A DNA stretch of 24,866 bases, taken from a virus. The DNA is taken from the IMG/VR virus record IMGVR_UViG_3300008107_000452, positions 1 through 24,866 of that record; one strand, given 5' to 3'. A program made the translations under genes and the position numbers. The notes under the pieces were generated by a model that saw nothing but the letters and a program-made list of their open reading frames with translations, was not told the DNA's origin and ran no database searches. Below are positions 15,052 to 22,964 of the stretch, piece by piece (within the stretch, counting starts at the first letter, position 1; each line of letters opens with the position of its first letter).

Positions 15052-17463
15052 TTATCCTCTTTGTCCATAACTAAACACATTTCTAGACGATTCGTCTACG
15101 GATGTTGCAATACCAGATGAAACTCTATTACCATCCAAATATGCGGTTGTTCTTATTTTACCAGAATTCATATCCTGTCTTAATTGTTTCATTTCATTAA
15201 CCAAAACTTTTATAGCACCATTCATAGATGTACCACCGCCTACTGCCGCAATAGGACCTACACTACTTTTGTTAGCAGCATCTAATTGTCCTAAAATATC
15301 CGGACCTACTGCGATTTGGTCATTTCTACTAGTTTCAAAAATACCACCTTCAGAAGTTGCAATTGTAGTTGAACCGCCAGAACTTTGAGCTTGCATAGCC
15401 ATATCTCCTACTTTTTCCGCTCTACCAAGGTATCCCATCAAACCACCAATCGCAACACCGGCTGCAATAACTCCAATAGCTCCCCATTTCGCATTACCTG
15501 CAAAAATACTCGCAATAGCCTCTTTTGTTTTCATAATTGCTGTCTTTTTACTCAAAAGATACATTGCAGTTAATCCACCAATAATTGCAGGGAATAAACC
15601 TGGAATTTTATTTAAAGCCCCAAATACCGCACCAAACATATTAGCAAGTGTAGTAACAAGTGGTGTGACCGCTTCTATTAATGGAACAAACCCAGATGAA
15701 AGTGCCGCAACTATTCCTTTGAATGAATTTTCTAATTGTGTTATTTTATCTGCAATTTGTTCTTGTGTTTCTAACTCTTTTACTTTTGCTGCAAGTTGTT
15801 GTTCATTCATATTGGTTATATCTAACCCCTTATCCATTGCAGTTTCTACCAATTTCTTTTGAGAATCAGACATATGTGTAAGTTTCTCTTGCATCAATAG
15901 TTGTTTACCCAATTCTTCAACTGTCATATTAGTTGCATCTGCAACTGCCTGCTTTGTTATTGGGTCCATATCAGCAAACTTCCTATATCTTTGAACTTGT
16001 CTAAGTATTTCAGCTTGTGCGTCTGCTGCTTTCCCATCAAATGCCAATGCTCTTGCTTTACTTAAATTGAACTGTCCAGCTAACATTGAAGATGCTAACA
16101 ATTCTTTTTCTATACCTTCTTCAAAATTTAAAAGTCCTTCGGTTGTTTTTAATACACTTTTTAAGTTTGTACCTAATCTTCTTGCTTGAATTGCCTGTCT
16201 AGCTAATAGAGTTACATCACCTCTAAAGTATTTGTATGTATCTTCGGAAGCTTCTGAAATATCTTCAAAAACTTTAGCAGGTGCTACTCCAACTTGGTCT
16301 GATAAATATGCTACCTGTTGCGCTAGGTTTTGAGATGTTTCCGCACTCAATCCACCTATACTTTGGAAAGCCATATTAACAGCTGCTGCATCTTTTTCTG
16401 CAACGGCAAAGTTTTTATTTAAAACAATCATTGATGCCGCAACTGCTTCTGAAAATTTAACAGTATCACCAAACTCCGTTTTAAGAGCTTTCACCGTTTC
16501 ATAATAGTCATCCGCAGTAACACCTAATTTAGCATAGTTTTTGTATATACTATGCACTTGATGATTTAGTTCTTCGGTTTGATTTTTTGTTAGGCCAGTT
16601 TCTTCTCTGAATTTCTTAGCTGCAGATTGCATTTGTGAAAATTCATGAATAGCCGCTGCTAATAATCCGCCTAAAATAACAATTGGACCCAATCCATTGA
16701 TTATTCCTTTTGCCAAATCGCCTATACCCGTTACAATGCTTTGAATTCCTTCTGGCAAACTCGCAACTATTCCACTCATTTGCTGTTTTAACTCAACAAT
16801 TCTTTCTTGTTGTTTAGTTAATTTCTCATTTACCGCAAATACTTGTTCTGCAATTTTTCTATCTTCTTCACTTAATCCTACGATTGAAGTTTCAAATTCC
16901 ATTCTCCTTCTCGCAGCTTCACTCATTCCAAATAAATCTTGTGATTCACTTACTAATGATTCTGCAGAATCTATTTGTGATTGTCTTATTTGTTCTAAAA
17001 CAGTTCTTCTTGCCTGTAAATTTTTTCTTTCATCATCTGATGCATTTACTTCTGCTTTTTTTAATTCAAGTATTTTGGCTGTAATACCCGCAAATGCACT
17101 ACTATTTTTGGTTGAGGATGTAAGAACTTTTTTTACATCGTTACCTAATTTTGTAAAAGAGGTTTGAAACCCTTCTACCATATCTAGATATTCTTCCTGT
17201 CTTTCTCCTGCTTGCTCCCAAAACTTTACATAATCTTTTGCCTTATCTTCAATATCATCAAACGCTTCTAATTTATCTTCTAAAGTTTTTAAATTTTCTT
17301 CGTCCTGTTCATTTCTTTTTTTAAGACGCTTGATTTCCTCTTGCCCAGCAACAGCCATTCTCTTATTTCGTTCCTCAATTCTTTGTTGAATCAGGTCTTG
17401 CTCTTTTAAGAGATTTTTTTGAGCTTCTAATTCTTCAGATGATAAATTTCTAACGTCTGCCAT
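15052..17463 (-). CDS. Tail tape measure protein, 803 aa
   Basis: The first 230 residues are almost entirely charged coiled coil. A hydrophobic helix at about 252-272 (GIINGLGPIVILGGLLAAAI) is followed by a long helical region rich in Ala, Gln and Glu (VTADDYYETVKALKTEFGD). A hydrophobic stretch at 602-680 has several possible membrane helices. The end is soluble (KVLVNEMKQLRQDMNSGKI). This layout, coiled coil with membrane helices near the end, is typical of tape measures, which set tail length and help DNA cross the membrane. It follows the tail chaperone-like genes and precedes the gp48/54-like gene, as expected. At about 800 residues it predicts a tail of moderate length. Confidence 0.85.
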   Translation of the reverse strand: MADVRNLSSEELEAQKNLLKEQDLIQQRIEERNKRMAVAGQEEIKRLKKRNEQDEENLKTLEDKLEAFDDIEDKAKDYVKFWEQAGERQEEYLDMVEGFQTSFTKLGNDVKKVLTSSTKNSSAFAGITAKILELKKAEVNASDDERKNLQARRTVLEQIRQSQIDSAESLVSESQDLFGMSEAARRRMEFETSIVGLSEEDRKIAEQVFAVNEKLTKQQERIVELKQQMSGIVASLPEGIQSIVTGIGDLAKGIINGLGPIVILGGLLAAAIHEFSQMQSAAKKFREETGLTKNQTEELNHQVHSIYKNYAKLGVTADDYYETVKALKTEFGDTVKFSEAVAASMIVLNKNFAVAEKDAAAVNMAFQSIGGLSAETSQNLAQQVAYLSDQVGVAPAKVFEDISEASEDTYKYFRGDVTLLARQAIQARRLGTNLKSVLKTTEGLLNFEEGIEKELLASSMLAGQFNLSKARALAFDGKAADAQAEILRQVQRYRKFADMDPITKQAVADATNMTVEELGKQLLMQEKLTHMSDSQKKLVETAMDKGLDITNMNEQQLAAKVKELETQEQIADKITQLENSFKGIVAALSSGFVPLIEAVTPLVTTLANMFGAVFGALNKIPGLFPAIIGGLTAMYLLSKKTAIMKTKEAIASIFAGNAKWGAIGVIAAGVAIGGLMGYLGRAEKVGDMAMQAQSSGGSTTIATSEGGIFETSRNDQIAVGPDILGQLDAANKSSVGPIAAVGGGTSMNGAIKVLVNEMKQLRQDMNSGKIRTTAYLDGNRVSSGIATSVDESSRNVFSYGQRG

Positions 17464-17476
17464 TTATCTTACAACT

Positions 17477-17710
17477 TTATTTTATGATTCCAGCTTTTTG
17501 CAAATATTGATAAATGTCTGGATTTCTTTTTTTAACTTTTTCTAAATAATCTTCTGCCTGAGCATTAATATCATCAATTTCATCCTGTAATTTACTTAAT
17601 ACAGGATCATTATCTATTACTTGTTGGAGTTTTTGTGGTGCTTTCTTACTCGTAAACAATCCCCAAAATTCCATTATGTTACTTTCTGATATTTTGTATT
17701 TCTTTGCCAT
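17477..17710 (-). CDS. Small protein upstream of the tape measure, unknown
   Basis: 77 residues, mostly helical: an N-terminal helix with NIMEFWGLFTSKKAPQKLQQ and a second acidic coiled coil (LSKLQDEIDDINAQAEDYLE) ending in YLQKAGIIK. No signal or membrane segment. It sits 13 bases before the tape measure and behind its own terminator-promoter pair (17758-17788 and 17737-17744), so it heads a tape measure transcript. Size, charge and place suggest a tail assembly helper or a tail tip component. I do not recognise the family. Confidence 0.7.
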   Translation of the reverse strand: MAKKYKISESNIMEFWGLFTSKKAPQKLQQVIDNDPVLSKLQDEIDDINAQAEDYLEKVKKRNPDIYQYLQKAGIIK

Positions 17711-17736
17711 TTTATATTATTTACACTTATTCAAAC

Positions 17737-17744
17737 TATAAATA
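17737..17744 (-). promoter_or_regulatory. ATATTTATA element upstream of the 77-aa gene
   Basis: The minus strand reads TATAGATATTTATAGTTTG. The first T of TATTTATA is 34 bases before the start codon, and the element directly follows a strong terminator. The core is identical to the copy at 409-416. Confidence 0.55.
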
Positions 17745-17749
17745 TCTAT

Positions 17750-17788
17750 AAAAAGAAAAAGTTAGGATTATCGTTTAATCCTAACTTT
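17750..17788 (-). terminator. Rho-independent terminator overlapping the gp51-like stop codon
   Basis: The minus strand has a perfect 13-base stem, AAAGTTAGGATTA (17788-17776), a five-base loop, then TAATCCTAACTTT (17770-17758), followed by TTCTTTTT. The TAA stop of the 55-codon ORF is the first three bases of the right arm, so a translating ribosome would open this hairpin. Confidence 0.85.
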
Positions 17789-17935
17789 ACTAGCATTTGA
17801 AGACCTTTGTGCTTTTTTATTCTCTTCAGCTTCTCTTTTTTTAGTTTCTATCAATTTATTATAATAAAACATTCTCAAATATGTTGGCATTTTATATAGT
17901 TCCATCATTGTAAAACCATTACTATATTCAACCAT
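17768..17935 (-). CDS. Small gp51-like tail assembly chaperone (55 aa or frameshift extension)
   Basis: A 55-residue ORF from ATG 17935 to TAA 17768: MVEYSNGFTMMELYKMPTYL, then RMFYYNKLIETKKREAEENK and a basic tail. The pattern MPTYLRMFYYNKLIE...K..E resembles the short second parts of tail chaperones (T4 gp51 position; T domain of lambda gpGT), from memory. The frame stays open upstream through HSYNLHTQIFE and GLPKN to the T7 run at 17984-17990 inside the gp26-like gene, and closes at a TGA just before it. It may therefore be made as a fusion by frameshifting rather than from its own ATG, which lacks a Shine-Dalgarno sequence. The order gp26-like, gp51-like, tape measure is that of T4. Confidence 0.6.
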   Translation of the reverse strand: MVEYSNGFTMMELYKMPTYLRMFYYNKLIETKKREAEENKKAQRSSNASKVRIKR

Positions 17936-17963
17936 CTCAAAGATTTGAGTGTGTAAATTATAA

Positions 17964-18728
17964 CTATGATTCTTCGGAAGGCCAAAAAAAGTTCACGCCC
18001 ATCACAATGGGCGCTACCTCCGTTTCTCCATCATCATGAACATACTCATAAGTCATATTCATATCTGGAGAGATTTTTTTAACATATTCTCTAAATGCTC
18101 TGCTATCTCTAGCTAAAAATTCGTTATTGATAAATTTATTAATCTTACCTAATTCAGTATTACCATCTACACTCTTAATCATATATCTTAATCTAGTAGT
18201 GATTTCAAAAGAACCATCTTTATTTAATTTTTCTAAAGCCTGTATATCTTTATCAATCAACTTCTCATCACCATGTGTAAGAAGTTTAAATGTAATCTTT
18301 TTACCATTTGAAGGTAGAGTAAATTCAAATTCATTTTTATGTTCAAATAATGAAAAATCTACATCTTTTGTTTTTAGTTTTGATAAGTCTACATCAAATT
18401 CTATATTCTTACCAAGTTTTGCGGAAAAGAATGATGCTTTGTACTCTGCACCATATCCCAATACTCTTGTAGCCAATACAATTGCGTTCTTATCTCCCAA
18501 TAAAATATCATCAATATTAATATTATCAACAATAATTGATTCAAAAAGTTTATCTAATACAATCCCTTTTCTAATAAGATTTGCAGATGAAAGAATATCT
18601 TCTTCTTTTGCCGTCATATATTTTATTGTTATACGGCCCGAAGATAGAGGATTTTCTTTTGGATATAGTTTTCCTCTTGATGGAAGGTCTAATACTTCCG
18701 TTGGAAAATCAAATTGTTTTTCACTCAT
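17964..18728 (-). CDS. gp26-like baseplate/tape measure chaperone, 254 aa
   Basis: The start FPTEVLDLPSRGKLYP (8-23) followed by ITIKYMTAKEEDIL (33-46) and LIRKGIVLDKLFESII (51-66) is the signature arrangement of T4-like gp26 proteins (T4_baseplate family): LPS-G-xY, then a 'mTa.eE..L' helix. The remaining part holds a beta section (KNEFEFTLPSNGKKITFKLL) and a helical end. T4 gp26 was long described as a hub subunit; its small partner gp51 and position before the tape measure suggest a chaperone role similar to lambda gpG. It ends NFFWPSEES; the two Phe codons and the Trp codon form a T7 run where the ribosome may shift into the next ORF. The terminator at 18785-18818 and an ATATTTATA element precede the gene. 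Confidence 0.75.
   Translation of the reverse strand: MSEKQFDFPTEVLDLPSRGKLYPKENPLSSGRITIKYMTAKEEDILSSANLIRKGIVLDKLFESIIVDNINIDDILLGDKNAIVLATRVLGYGAEYKASFFSAKLGKNIEFDVDLSKLKTKDVDFSLFEHKNEFEFTLPSNGKKITFKLLTHGDEKLIDKDIQALEKLNKDGSFEITTRLRYMIKSVDGNTELGKINKFINNEFLARDSRAFREYVKKISPDMNMTYEYVHDDGETEVAPIVMGVNFFWPSEES
17984..17990 (-). promoter_or_regulatory. Candidate frameshift site (seven T) at the end of the gp26-like gene
   Basis: The minus strand codons are AAC TTT TTT TGG CCT. A +1 (or -2) slip on the T run gives GGC CTT CCG and continues in frame to the gp51-like ORF without a stop. The new frame is closed by TGA at 17995-17993, directly before the run, so the slip site sits exactly where the second frame opens. 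Not proven. Confidence 0.45.
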
Positions 18729-18752
18729 AACTTTGTTTATTTAGTTTATATA

Positions 18753-18760
18753 TATAAATA
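18753..18760 (-). promoter_or_regulatory. ATATTTATA-like element upstream of the gp26-like gene
   Basis: The minus strand reads TGTATTTATATATATAAAC. The first T of TATTTATA is 32 bases before the start codon. It follows the terminator at 18785-18818, so it should open a new transcript. Confidence 0.5.
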
Positions 18761-18784
18761 CATTAAATTAAAAAAATTGAAAAT

Positions 18785-18818
18785 AAAAAAGGGATACTTT
18801 TTGGGTATCCCTTTTTTT
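18785..18818. terminator. Bidirectional rho-independent terminator after the tail tube gene
   Basis: The stem GGGATAC (18791-18797) pairs with GTATCCC (18805-18811) around a seven-base loop, with six A on the left and seven T on the right. It can stop transcription in both directions, and it closes the sheath-tube transcript 16 bases after the tube stop. Confidence 0.9.
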
Positions 18819-18833
18819 ATATTTGTTTGAATA

Positions 18834-19337
18834 TTAGTATTCAAGTACAGCGTAATCGTAAGTAAGTGTTAATTCAATTGATACTGGCTCATTTGTTGAA
18901 GAAAAATCTAATTCACCAAATGATGCTCTTGAAATGAATGCTCCATAAAGAGTCCATTTTTCAATCTTATCACCTACTGGACCTAACAAATAGAAATTAA
19001 TATTCTTTTTGTAAAATTCACCATATCCATCTCTACCAGTAATAGATTCATGAGATAAACGTACCCACTCCATTACCAATTGTGCCGCTGAAGGAACGAT
19101 TGGGTCATACAACGTAATTGTTAAATCTTGCCATTCACCTTTACCTTTTAACTTTCTATATGTGTTAATATGTTCAATTTTGATTGTTTCAAATTGAATT
19201 TCAGGTCTATTTGCTGTTTTTACCATATACGCTGGGATACCAACTTCTGCAATCTCCATATAATAACGGTTTTGCATTTTTGGTTCGAAGTTCGTAAACG
19301 TCATCTGTTGATACGGTAATATTAATTCGTCTGCCAT
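18834..19337 (-). CDS. Tail tube protein (gp19-like)
   Basis: 167 residues, the usual size of T4 gp19. The pattern TFTNFEPKMQNRYYMEI, then IPAYMVKTANRPEIQFETIK, HINTYRKLKGKGEWQDLTIT and LYDPIVPSAAQLVMEWVR is that of T4-like and contractile-injection tube proteins: a beta barrel that stacks as hexamers inside the sheath. The end (GAFISRASFGELDFSSTNEP) is the conserved inner strand region. It follows the sheath by 53 bases and has its own ATATTTATA-like element and a Shine-Dalgarno AAAAGGAAAG. The strong terminator directly behind it suits a highly expressed major virion protein. Confidence 0.92.
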   Translation of the reverse strand: MADELILPYQQMTFTNFEPKMQNRYYMEIAEVGIPAYMVKTANRPEIQFETIKIEHINTYRKLKGKGEWQDLTITLYDPIVPSAAQLVMEWVRLSHESITGRDGYGEFYKKNINFYLLGPVGDKIEKWTLYGAFISRASFGELDFSSTNEPVSIELTLTYDYAVLEY

Positions 19338-19360
19338 GTTTCTTTCCTTTTAATTTATAT

Positions 19361-19369
19361 TAATAAATA
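19361..19369 (-). promoter_or_regulatory. ATATTTATT variant element upstream of the tube gene
   Basis: The minus strand reads GATATTTATTAATAT. The first T of TATTTATT lies 32 bases before the tube start. It would allow extra tube transcripts independent of the sheath gene. Confidence 0.45.
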
Positions 19370-19390
19370 TCTATTTAGTTTGTTTTCATA

Positions 19391-21718
19391 TTATGCTCCA
19401 AAACTTGCTCCAGTTGGTAGAATGTTGAAATCAATTACGATGAATTCCGCAGTTCTAGCTGGTTGAAGGAAGATTGCTCCTGCTAATATGTTTCTGTCAA
19501 TCACATCCGGTGTATTATTTGAATCGTCCATTACAACATTGAAAGCGTATAATCCTTGTCTTTGTTGAATTGATTCCAAATAAGGTGTTACGGTATTGAT
19601 AAATCTAGCTCTAGTATCAGTAGTATTTTGTTCAAACACTAAATAACGAGATGTAGATGCTACGAATTTCTTAATGTTAATTAATAATCTTCTTACATTG
19701 ATTCTATCCAATGCCGATGCCTTATCTTGCAATGTTTTTTGTCCAAACGCTACAATACCTTGATTTGGGAATTTTGCAATAGGATTTACTTTGTTTTCAT
19801 AAAGTATATCTCTTTCAGCGTGTGTAAGTATATTTCTTAAACTTTCAGCTCCAAATGCAGTTAATCCACCTCTATTCAAACCCGCTGGTGCGAACCATTC
19901 TGCTGCAAATCTATCGTTAGATGCGTAAACAGCTGGCATTATAACCGATGGTGGAGTGATAATTGATTTATTACCAACTCTATTAATTAACCAAGGATAA
20001 TAAGTACCTACATAGTTTGAATCTACTGAATTAGCCTTTTCAGTTGCTGTTGTGATTGAAGATTGATAATCAGTAAAGTCAGCGATGTAAAAACAATCTT
20101 GTCTATCTTCACACATATCAATTACCTTTTGAACTAAATCTGGATGATTTTCATAGTTTAATCCAGGAGTTGATACTAAATTAATATCGTACTCATCTGG
20201 ATTAGAAAGTGCGTTAATTGCTTTTTGATAACCCACAGATCCAGATTGTGTTAAACCATTACATTTTAATCCTTGATTGTTTGCAGCTCCCCAATCAGCA
20301 TCTCCTGCTAATGCAACAGGTACAGTTGGGTTTAAACCATCAAATCCACCCTGGAATCCTAAAATAAATTGTCTTTTAACCATATCAGCCGCAACAGAAC
20401 CTGTCATTTGATAGCTCAATTGAGAATCAAATGCAAATATTACGTTTGAACCAGTTAATGCTCCTTCAGGAATTGGTTTTAAGTATTGATAGTTATCTAT
20501 GTATTTAGTTGTTGATTCAAAATCAAATCCTGAATAATATCTTGCACTAGTAGTTGTATTAGAAATTGAACCACTTTGGAAAACTACAGCTGGTACCCAA
20601 GTTGCTTCTGATACATTGGTTGTTACAATTGGATTTTCGTAAGCCGAATGTCCAAATGGTGCTGCAGATATTGGGAATGAACCCGGAGTAGATACTTCTA
20701 CTCTTATATTCAATGATTTATTTGAATAATATCCATTTTCAGTAATTTTACCATCATTACCAATTGTATATTCTCTATCACCGATTACTCTAGCAATATA
20801 TCTTGGAGATGCTGGGTCTAAATTTACATCACCCCAAGATTCAATGATTGATGAATTTTTATCGGTATCATCAAATTTTCTTAATGTTACATTAAAAGTT
20901 GCGTAATCAGTTGATGCGTTTTCACCAGCCGCTTTTACATTTGAAATACCAATTTTGAATTTTTTATTATAAACATTACCATGTCCAATTGTATGGAAAC
21001 GGAAAAGTTCGTATCTTAAATTGTTATTATCTTTTTGTGAAAGTACCCAAGGAGTAGATGCTACTTTTGCATCAACTGTAAAATCTTGTGTAGGTAATTG
21101 AATTGCGTAAATTTTTACTCCCTCATCACCACCACCATCGGTATCATATTCTGCTGCTATATTTTCAAAATATGTATAAGAATATGCAGTTTTGTTTCCA
21201 AATGGAGATTCACCAAATACATCTCTAATATCATTTTGAGATGAAGGTAATACGGATGCACTAAAAGAACCACTCAATGAAGGTGCAGTTATTGCAAAAG
21301 ATCCAGAATATGCTGCTCTACCATCACTTGTTAAAACTGCACTTGAAAAACCTACTTTTTCATCTCCAACTTTAGTTGAATGTAGTGTAGCTACAATTTT
21401 CTTTCCAATAGAACCGGATGCCATAATAGCTAAAGGTGCGGTTTGATAATAACCACCAATACCTGCAACTCTTACAATTGTTGCCGAATTTGCGTTTTCA
21501 AGGTATTTAGCTACTGCCGTTTCTGTGTAATATGTTCCGTCAGGAACTCCAAATAATGTTTGAAACTCCGTTGCACTTCTTACAAGTGTAGGTAAGAACG
21601 CTGGTCCTTCTTTGAAAGGTCCAATAAACGCTCCACCGATTTCACCAATTCCTTGTGCAATAAAGGAAAGGTCATTTTCTCTTGTGAATACACCAGGTGA
21701 TACTATTCTTTCTGCCAT
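19391..21718 (-). CDS. Contractile tail sheath protein (gp18-like), 775 aa
   Basis: The start MAERIVSPGVFTRENDLSFI through GEIGGAFIGPFKEGPAFLPT and VRSATEFQTLFG is diagnostic for sheath proteins. The C-terminal 131 residues (NPIAKFPNQGIVAFGQKTLQ, DRINVRRLLINIKKF, FEQNTTDTRARFINTVTPYL and RTAEFIVIDFNILPTGASFG) form the conserved fold that joins subunits and contracts. The length is somewhat above T4 gp18 (659); the middle, residues 120-450, holds the variable, surface-exposed domains. A good Shine-Dalgarno (GGAG, seven bases before ATG) fits high expression. There is no clear promoter in the 38-base gap upstream, so it is read through from the gene before. Confidence 0.97.
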   Translation of the reverse strand: MAERIVSPGVFTRENDLSFIAQGIGEIGGAFIGPFKEGPAFLPTLVRSATEFQTLFGVPDGTYYTETAVAKYLENANSATIVRVAGIGGYYQTAPLAIMASGSIGKKIVATLHSTKVGDEKVGFSSAVLTSDGRAAYSGSFAITAPSLSGSFSASVLPSSQNDIRDVFGESPFGNKTAYSYTYFENIAAEYDTDGGGDEGVKIYAIQLPTQDFTVDAKVASTPWVLSQKDNNNLRYELFRFHTIGHGNVYNKKFKIGISNVKAAGENASTDYATFNVTLRKFDDTDKNSSIIESWGDVNLDPASPRYIARVIGDREYTIGNDGKITENGYYSNKSLNIRVEVSTPGSFPISAAPFGHSAYENPIVTTNVSEATWVPAVVFQSGSISNTTTSARYYSGFDFESTTKYIDNYQYLKPIPEGALTGSNVIFAFDSQLSYQMTGSVAADMVKRQFILGFQGGFDGLNPTVPVALAGDADWGAANNQGLKCNGLTQSGSVGYQKAINALSNPDEYDINLVSTPGLNYENHPDLVQKVIDMCEDRQDCFYIADFTDYQSSITTATEKANSVDSNYVGTYYPWLINRVGNKSIITPPSVIMPAVYASNDRFAAEWFAPAGLNRGGLTAFGAESLRNILTHAERDILYENKVNPIAKFPNQGIVAFGQKTLQDKASALDRINVRRLLINIKKFVASTSRYLVFEQNTTDTRARFINTVTPYLESIQQRQGLYAFNVVMDDSNNTPDVIDRNILAGAIFLQPARTAEFIVIDFNILPTGASFGA

Positions 21719-21756
21719 TTTATTTCTCCGATTTGATTTTTAATAGTGGTATTTGT

Positions 21757-22152
21757 TTACAAATAGTAAGGGATAGTTGAACCACTTGCTAATGAGCCGG
21801 TTGACCAAGGGAATTCAAATTCTCCTATTGAAACTATTGGTGATTTCTTTTCCTCTAATTGTTTTTCTATTACATTGGATATATGTCCCCAATAATTCGT
21901 TGATACATTTGAACCACTTACATAATTTTTAATCCATTCAAGCACATCTGCTTCGGTTAATTCATCGTAAGGAGTAAAATTTTCTGGATCAACAGATGTT
22001 ATAGGAAATGGTGTTCCACCAACGAATTCGCCAGTATCACCATCTTCATCAGTTGCAATAACTTTCCAATATGTTTGAACAACAGCTCCTTCTATACCAT
22101 TTCTACTTTGTTTTTTTAGGCCTGTTAATTTCCAATCGTATGTATATGCCAT
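21757..22152 (-). CDS. Small tail-region protein, T4-like phage family of unknown function
   Basis: 131 residues: MAYTYDWKLTGLKKQS, then VVQTYWKVIATDEDGDTGEF, PYDELTEADVLEWIKNYV and a C-terminal FPWSTGSL. The 'tW.v..l', 'V.YWkv.atD..G', 'y.dLTE..V..Wi' layout is shared, from memory, with small proteins of T4-like marine phages (a DUF7936-like family); function unknown. It is a small beta domain with a helix, without signal or membrane segments. Its own ATATTTATA element (22172-22179) precedes it, and it reads through into the sheath gene, so a tail structural or regulatory role is likely. Confidence 0.7.
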   Translation of the reverse strand: MAYTYDWKLTGLKKQSRNGIEGAVVQTYWKVIATDEDGDTGEFVGGTPFPITSVDPENFTPYDELTEADVLEWIKNYVSGSNVSTNYWGHISNVIEKQLEEKKSPIVSIGEFEFPWSTGSLASGSTIPYYL

Positions 22153-22171
22153 AATTTGTTTTTTAATTAAT

Positions 22172-22179
22172 TATAAATA
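22172..22179 (-). promoter_or_regulatory. ATATTTATA element upstream of the small gene and sheath
   Basis: The minus strand reads TTAATATTTATAATTAATT. The first T of TATTTATA is 27 bases before the start codon at 22152. It is the nearest promoter-like element upstream of the sheath gene. Confidence 0.5.
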
Positions 22180-22197
22180 TTAAGATTAACTTTTTTA

Positions 22198-22485
22198 TTA
22201 TGATTGTAATTCTTCAACTACATTAAACCCAAATTCTTCACACATTTTTTCTGCTAAATAATGATTACTACCACTCCATGCAGTTAAAACATTTGCCGGA
22301 ACTTTCCATTCTCCGGCTGCAACCAAATTATCAGGAATTGCTACGGACTCTCTATTAGGGTCTCTAAATCTTAATTCATATCTTAATGTACAATCATCAT
22401 TTTGTAAATCATAATTAAGAAGGTTTGTAAAAACTATATTTACAGTTTTTCCAAATAAGTTTTTATCAGTTACTTTTGTAAGCAT
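22198..22485 (-). CDS. Small protein of unknown function in tail region
   Basis: 95 residues: FGKTVNIVFTNLLNYDLQND, then LRYELRFRDPNRESVAIPDN and a helical end with AEKMCEEFGFNVVEELQS. No signal or membrane segment. It follows the preceding gene after 15 bases without a promoter between them, so the two are in one transcript. I do not recognise it; the tail operon setting suggests a minor structural part. Confidence 0.65.
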   Translation of the reverse strand: MLTKVTDKNLFGKTVNIVFTNLLNYDLQNDDCTLRYELRFRDPNRESVAIPDNLVAAGEWKVPANVLTAWSGSNHYLAEKMCEEFGFNVVEELQS

Positions 22486-22500
22486 TTTTATTATTTTATT

Positions 22501-22926
22501 TTAACAATCAACTAAAACCGATGGAGATGCTATTACATTTCTTTCAATTAAATCTGCCGCAATCTTTTCTTTTAACAAAGGATATGCTTTTGCAAATATA
22601 TCTGCACCTTCCAATACACTAAAATCAGAAACTTTCTTTTCATAAACTCTACCATCAATAATTTCTTCTTCGGTTCTTATCATAGGTAATGAATGCCAAT
22701 GTGGAATTGCATCAACTTTTGCAAGGAATCTATCTTGAATTGGTGCACCCATACGATTAGAAATATTAGTTTCTAATAATCTTGCGGTTTCTTCATTTTT
22801 AAATACATTCACATAAAGTTCTAATGCACCTTTGTTTCTATCTACAACGTAACGATAAATTCTAACATACGCTTCATCGGTTATACCCTGTGATGTTCCA
22901 ATTTCTGCTGCTATTTTAATTGCCAT
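22501..22926 (-). CDS. Small protein of unknown function in tail region
   Basis: 141 residues. It begins MAIKIAAEIGTSQGITDEAY and reads as a beta-rich N-terminal part (VRIYRYVVDRNKGALELYVN) with a helical end (ADIFAKAYPLLKEKIAADLI). The N-terminal 'I...iGts.g.t..aYvRI' strand is like small virion proteins that bind a fibre or tube, but I do not recognise a family. It directly follows the tail fibre, 38 bases after its stop, and has its own ATATTTATA-like element. Confidence 0.65.
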   Translation of the reverse strand: MAIKIAAEIGTSQGITDEAYVRIYRYVVDRNKGALELYVNVFKNEETARLLETNISNRMGAPIQDRFLAKVDAIPHWHSLPMIRTEEEIIDGRVYEKKVSDFSVLEGADIFAKAYPLLKEKIAADLIERNVIASPSVLVDC

Positions 22927-22947
22927 AGTTATTCTCTTTTTAATATA

Positions 22948-22955
22948 TATAAATA
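22948..22955 (-). promoter_or_regulatory. ATATTTATA element after the tail fibre gene
   Basis: The minus strand reads ACTATATATTTATATATATT. The first T of TATTTATA is 29 bases before the start codon at 22926. No terminator is seen between the fibre stop and this element. Confidence 0.5.
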
Positions 22956-22964
22956 TATAGTTGT

